From: Clostridia bacterium
Lineage (GTDB): Bacteria; Bacillota; Clostridia; Oscillospirales; Acutalibacteraceae
NCBI GenBank assembly: GCA_017624675.1
Contig: JAGAMO010000002.1
Coordinates: 62,001-126,000, forward strand
Reading direction: 5' to 3'
Length of the DNA stretch: 64,000 bases
The position numbers and the translations under genes were made by a program. Below the pieces are notes generated by a model. The model did not search any database. It saw only the letters and a list, made by a program, of their open reading frames with translations, and was not told the origin of the DNA. Positions within the stretch are counted from its first letter, which is position 1. Every line of letters begins with the position of its first letter. Shown one piece after another: positions 60,410 to 64,000 of this stretch.

Positions 60410-61942
60410 ATGAAAAAACCTATTGTTTTAACAATTATGGACGGTTTCGGCTTTAACGATGATAAAAAGGTTAACGCCATTGAAGCCGCAAAAACACCCA
60501 GACTTGATAAAATTTTCAGCACTTGCCCCACCACACAAATCGGCGCTTCGGGTATGGATGTTGGTCTTCCCGACGGTCAGATGGGTAACAGTGAGGTAGG
60601 ACACACAAATATCGGTGCAGGTAGAATTGTTTATCAGGAATTGACCCGTATTACAAAGTCTATTGCAGCTGGCGATTTCTTCAACAATACTGCATTCTTA
60701 AATGCTATTGAAAACTGCAAGAAGAATGACAGCGCACTTCACCTTTTAGGTCTTCTATCTGACGGTGGCGTTCACTCCCACAACGAGCATCTCTATGCTT
60801 TGGTTGAAATGGCAAAGAGAAACGGTCTTAACAAGGTTTATATTCACGCTTTGTTGGACGGTAGAGATGTTCCCCCATCTTCTGCTGCTGATTTTGTTGA
60901 TGCTTTAGAAGCAAAGCTTACTGAAATCGGTTGCGGCAAGCTTGCTACCGTTATGGGTAGATTTTACGGTATGGACCGTGACAATCGCTGGGAGCGTGTT
61001 GGCAAGGCTTATGCGGCTCTTGTATACGGCGAGGGCGTTCAAGCTACCGACGGTGCAAAGGCTATCCGTGAGTCTTACACCAAGAAAGATGAAGAAGGCA
61101 AATTCTTAACCGACGAGTTCGTTCTCCCCACCGTTATTGAGGGCACAGAAAGAATTAAAACCGGTGACAGTGTTATATTCTTTAACTTCCGTCCCGACCG
61201 TGCTAGAGAAATCACCCGCACATTTGTTGACGATGATTTTGCAGGTTTTACCCGTGTTGGCGGAAGACAAAAGGTATATTATGTTTGCATGACTCAATAT
61301 GACGCTTCTATGCCTAATGTTGAGGTTGCTTTCAAGCCCCAGACCTTAGACAATACTTTAGGCGAGTTCTTGGCTAAGCAGAATATGACTCAGCTTAGAA
61401 TTGCCGAGACCGAGAAATACGCTCACGTTACCTTTTTCTTTAACGGCGGCCGTGAGGTTATGTTCGAGGGCGAAGACAGAATTCTTGTTAACTCACCCAA
61501 GGTTGCAACCTATGATTTACAGCCCGAAATGAGCGCTAACGAGGTTTGCGACAAGGTATGCGAGGCTATTGAAACCGGTAAATATGATGTTGTTATTTTA
61601 AACTTTGCAAACTGCGATATGGTGGGTCACACAGGCTTTTTTGATGCGGCCGTTAAGGCTGTTGAAACTGTTGACACCTGCGTTGGCAGAGTTGAGGACA
61701 GCGTTCTTAAAATGGGCGGTGTGATGCTTTTAACTGCCGACCACGGCAACGCTGACCGTATGATTGATGTTGACGGTTCACCATTTACCGCTCACACCAC
61801 AAACCCCGTTCCTTTCTCTGTTATCGGCAAAGACTGTGAACTTCGCGAGGGTGGAAAGCTTTGTGACATCTCCCCCACCATTATTAAGTTGTTAGGTTTA
61901 GAACAACCCGCAGAAATGAGCGGAGAGTCAATTATTAAATAA
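60410..61942 (+). CDS. gpmI: 2,3-bisphosphoglycerate-independent phosphoglycerate mutase
   Basis: A 510-residue alkaline-phosphatase-superfamily enzyme that needs Mn2+. The metal/nucleophile block LTIMDGFG and QMGNSEVGHTNIGAGR (Ser, about 61), FNFRPDRAREITR (about 257), and ADHGNADRM (about 443) are present. ATG 60410 (MKKPIVLTIMDG) follows CGGGAGAA. It is the last gene of the pgk-tpiA-gpmI unit. Confidence 0.96.
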   Translation: MKKPIVLTIMDGFGFNDDKKVNAIEAAKTPRLDKIFSTCPTTQIGASGMDVGLPDGQMGNSEVGHTNIGAGRIVYQELTRITKSIAAGDFFNNTAFLNAIENCKKNDSALHLLGLLSDGGVHSHNEHLYALVEMAKRNGLNKVYIHALLDGRDVPPSSAADFVDALEAKLTEIGCGKLATVMGRFYGMDRDNRWERVGKAYAALVYGEGVQATDGAKAIRESYTKKDEEGKFLTDEFVLPTVIEGTERIKTGDSVIFFNFRPDRAREITRTFVDDDFAGFTRVGGRQKVYYVCMTQYDASMPNVEVAFKPQTLDNTLGEFLAKQNMTQLRIAETEKYAHVTFFFNGGREVMFEGEDRILVNSPKVATYDLQPEMSANEVCDKVCEAIETGKYDVVILNFANCDMVGHTGFFDAAVKAVETVDTCVGRVEDSVLKMGGVMLLTADHGNADRMIDVDGSPFTAHTTNPVPFSVIGKDCELREGGKLCDISPTIIKLLGLEQPAEMSGESIIK

Positions 61943-61944
61943 TT

Positions 61945-61978
61945 AAAAATTCCTGTAGATTAATCTACAGGAATTTTT
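61945..61978. terminator. Bidirectional terminator between gpmI and queH
   Basis: A perfect 34-bp palindrome (61945-61961 with 61962-61978) ends in AATTTTT on the plus strand and in ATTTTT on the minus strand. The queH stop codon (61965-61967) lies within it. Confidence 0.9.
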
Positions 61979-62525
61979 CTTTTGCTTTATTAATTTGTTT
62001 TTGATAGCGGTCTTCCTCAGAAAAAACGCAACCGCAGTATTTTTGCATATAAAAACCTTTTTCTCTAGCCTTTCGGTTTCCCTCACGAAAGTTAGGTCTG
62101 AAATCACGGTAATAAAACTCGACCCCGTATTTCTCTGCCAATTCCTCTGCCTTTTTAACCATCATTTCGTGGTTTTGATAAAGGCTTGAAAAGAGAGTCG
62201 AAGTAAATCCGTCAAAACCGTTTTCTTTGGCATATTTTGCCGTTTGTTCAAGTCGCACCGAATAGCAGTATTCACATCTGTTATCAATATTTTCTGCCAC
62301 ATTTCGCACAAACTCTCTAAGACCGTAATCCTCCTTTACAACAAGGGGGATTTTTTGTTCTTCCATAAAATCTACAAGACAGTCTCGCCTTGCTTCGTAT
62401 TCCTTAAAGGGATGAATATTTGGGTTATACCAAAAGGCAGTAATTTCTACACCCTCGGCTTTAAGGGGGTCGATACAAGAAAGTGAGCAAGGAGCACAGC
62501 AGCAGTGAAGTAAAATCTTACTCAT
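61965..62525 (-). CDS. queH: Epoxyqueuosine reductase QueH
   Basis: A 186-residue enzyme of the last step of queuosine synthesis, a non-homologous replacement for QueG. Clustered cysteines LLHCCCAPCSLSCI (about 5-18), CEYC (about 78) and KYCGCVFSEEDRY (about 161) suit an iron-sulfur cluster and metal site. It follows secA by less than 1 nt and is probably co-transcribed with it. Confidence 0.93.
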   Translation of the reverse strand: MSKILLHCCCAPCSLSCIDPLKAEGVEITAFWYNPNIHPFKEYEARRDCLVDFMEEQKIPLVVKEDYGLREFVRNVAENIDNRCEYCYSVRLEQTAKYAKENGFDGFTSTLFSSLYQNHEMMVKKAEELAEKYGVEFYYRDFRPNFREGNRKAREKGFYMQKYCGCVFSEEDRYQKQINKAKEKFL

Positions 62526-64000
62526 TTACTCCATATCCTTTCCACAGCAACGCTTATACTTTTTACCGCTGCCACATGGACAAAGAGCGTTTTTGCCAAC
62601 AACACCTTTACCCTTAACAGTCAAAGGCTTGTCGCCTGCCAAAGTTTCCTCGGCAACCTTTTCACGCTTTACTTCTTCGTTGGATTTAATTCTGACACTC
62701 AAAACTAACTTTGCAGTCTGCTCTCTTATTGCGTTAGTCATACCCTCGAACATATCAAAGCTCTCGTTGCGGTATTCAACAACAGGGTCATGCTGACCGT
62801 AGGCTCTAAGACCGATTCCGTGACGGAGTTGGTCCATAGCGTCGATATGGTCCATCCAGTTGGTATCAACCGAGCGAAGCAACATTACACGCTCCATTTC
62901 ACGCATAATTTCACTGCCGTATTCAGCCTCACGTGAATCGTAACGGGCATTTGCTTTCTCTTTTAAAAGCTCGGCAATTTCTTCTTTTGTAAGGGCTGTT
63001 AATTTCTCGGTTGTAAAATCAACATCATCAGGCATTATAACCCAACCGTAGAAATATTCCTTAAGACCTGCTAAATCCCAGTTTTCGGTTGCGGGGTCCG
63101 AAAGATAAATATCAGTGTAAATATCAATGGTTTCGTCCACCATTTTTCTTACAGTGTCCTTAATATCCTCGCCCTCAAGTACCTTGTTGCGCTGAGCGTA
63201 AATAATCTCTCGCTGTTTATTCATAACATCGTCGTACTGAAGGACATTTTTACGAATAGCAAAGTTCATGCCCTCTTTTTTCTTTTGGGCGCTTTCAATA
63301 GACTTAGAAAGCATACCGCTCTCTAAAGGCATAGTTTCGTCAACCTTTAAAGTGTCCATCATAACGGAAATTCTCTCTCCGCCAAACAAACGCATCAAAT
63401 CGTCCTCTAAAGATACGAAGAACTGGGTATTACCCGCATCGCCCTGACGACCTGCACGACCTCTTAACTGGTTGTCAATTCGTCTTGAATCGTGACGCTC
63501 GGTACCTATAATCGCAAGACCGCCGACATTTCTTACAGCCTCAGCCTCGGGTGCGATTTCAGCCTTGAACTTATTGTAATATTCCTTATAGGTCTCCCTA
63601 GCCTTTAGGATTTCCTCATCGTCTGTATCGGCAAAGCCTGTGGCCTCGGTTATCAATTCCTCGCTAAATCCATCGTGACGCAAGGATGCCTTTGCCAAAT
63701 ACTCAGCATTACCGCCAAGCATAATATCGGTACCACGGCCTGCCATATTGGTAGCAATGGTAACAGCGCCGAGTTTGCCTGCTTGAGCTATAATCTCAGC
63801 CTCTTTTTCGTGGTGTTTAGCATTGAGCACTTTGTGTTCAATTCCGCGCCTTTTAAGCATTGCCGATAAAAGCTCGGACTTTTCAATTGTAACAGTACCA
63901 ACAAGCACAGGCTGACCCTTTTTGTGGCACTCTATAATCTTTTCAATGGCGGAATTTAACTTTGCCTTTTCGGTCTTGTAAACAACGTCGTTTTCATCAA
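62526..64000 (-). CDS. secA: Preprotein translocase ATPase SecA, C-terminal part (5' end outside window)
   Basis: At least 491 residues of SecA are visible; the frame stays open to the window edge. It includes the second nucleotide-binding domain (VGTVTIEKSELLSAML, then TIATNMAGRGTDIMLGGN and RHDSRRIDNQLRGRAGRQGD), the helical scaffold/wing, and the C-terminal zinc-binding SEC-C motif LCPCGSGKKYKRCCG. SecA drives protein export through SecYEG. A GTG at 63908 is an internal codon, not a start. Confidence 0.97.
   Translation of the reverse strand, partial: DENDVVYKTEKAKLNSAIEKIIECHKKGQPVLVGTVTIEKSELLSAMLKRRGIEHKVLNAKHHEKEAEIIAQAGKLGAVTIATNMAGRGTDIMLGGNAEYLAKASLRHDGFSEELITEATGFADTDDEEILKARETYKEYYNKFKAEIAPEAEAVRNVGGLAIIGTERHDSRRIDNQLRGRAGRQGDAGNTQFFVSLEDDLMRLFGGERISVMMDTLKVDETMPLESGMLSKSIESAQKKKEGMNFAIRKNVLQYDDVMNKQREIIYAQRNKVLEGEDIKDTVRKMVDETIDIYTDIYLSDPATENWDLAGLKEYFYGWVIMPDDVDFTTEKLTALTKEEIAELLKEKANARYDSREAEYGSEIMREMERVMLLRSVDTNWMDHIDAMDQLRHGIGLRAYGQHDPVVEYRNESFDMFEGMTNAIREQTAKLVLSVRIKSNEEVKREKVAEETLAGDKPLTVKGKGVVGKNALCPCGSGKKYKRCCGKDME

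Noticed and set aside
61942-62000. preQ1 riboswitch associated with queH
   Set aside because: The bases are a terminator palindrome at the 3' end of queH, and queH follows secA directly without a leader.
63909-64000. Start of secA at the GTG near 63908
   Set aside because: The reading frame continues upstream to the window edge with typical SecA sequence, so the gene is cut by the window.

Overview
The window is a 64 kb stretch of a low-to-moderate G+C (about 40% by eye) Gram-positive chromosome. It most likely comes from an anaerobic member of the Clostridia, such as the Oscillospiraceae/Ruminococcaceae and relatives. Supporting signs are strong AGGAGG-type ribosome sites, many TTG/GTG starts, sigma-A type promoters, T-box, glycine and lysine riboswitches, a spore-coat CotF-like protein, a class II GalT, the nusB-xseAB-ispA-dxs-tlyA-argR-recN operon, and the GGGtGRT/NifU-like gene pair seen in anaerobes. 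No rRNA, tRNA, CRISPR array, prophage or intact insertion sequence was seen. Most of the window is core genome.

Layout. 1-3.0 kb: galT, an AEC-type carrier and a CotF-like coat protein. 3.0-12.6 kb (minus strand): a ten-gene operon nusB-xseA-xseB-ispA-dxs-tlyA-nadK-argR-recN-tyrS, with a promoter that contains a palindrome which could be an ArgR site. 12.6-16.2 kb: T-box/thrS, an unknown small protein, rpmE and yigZ. 16.2-19.6 kb (minus): ktrB-ktrA, then a PlsC-like and a PAP2-like protein. 19.7-22.8 kb (minus): a FAD/Rieske oxidoreductase and a Na+/alanine-glycine symporter behind a glycine riboswitch. 22.8-26.7 kb: a membrane-anchored unknown and a TAXI-type TRAP transporter. 26.7-31.3 kb: a more accessory stretch with a GH28-like beta-helix protein, a lipoprotein flanked by duplicated debris, and the GGGtGRT/NifU-like pair.

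31.4-36.5 kb (minus): a PucR/CdaR-type regulator followed by ftsE, ftsX, a coiled-coil M23 peptidase and a VanZ protein fused to a coiled-coil tail. This looks like a cell-wall hydrolysis module. 36.6-40.0 kb (minus): an AbrB-like regulator, and a lysine-riboswitch-controlled dapA-lysA-ung operon. 40.0-43.9 kb: a DacF-like protein without its catalytic Ser and Lys, a metallophosphoesterase, and a PASTA protein whose kinase domain lacks the HRD and DFG aspartates. 43.9-54.1 kb: rsmD, coaD, a coiled-coil protein, a long (type 2) ileS, uvrA, a DUF5685/DnaJ pair and membrane proteins. 54.1-64 kb: pyk, an HprK-like P-loop protein, trmO, trmL, pgk-tpiA-gpmI, queH and the 3' part of secA.

The observations most worth following are: the two neighbouring degenerate cell-wall proteins (pseudo-carboxypeptidase and PASTA pseudokinase); the VanZ fusion, where removing one A from a 7-A run restores two ordinary overlapping genes; the duplicated gene remnant around the lipoprotein; the uncharacterised GGGtGRT system; and several compact regulatory arrangements (a terminator whose stem carries the next gene's ribosome site, overlapping divergent -35 boxes, and a glycine riboswitch that models as an OFF switch). 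All functions are read from sequence only; no search was run.
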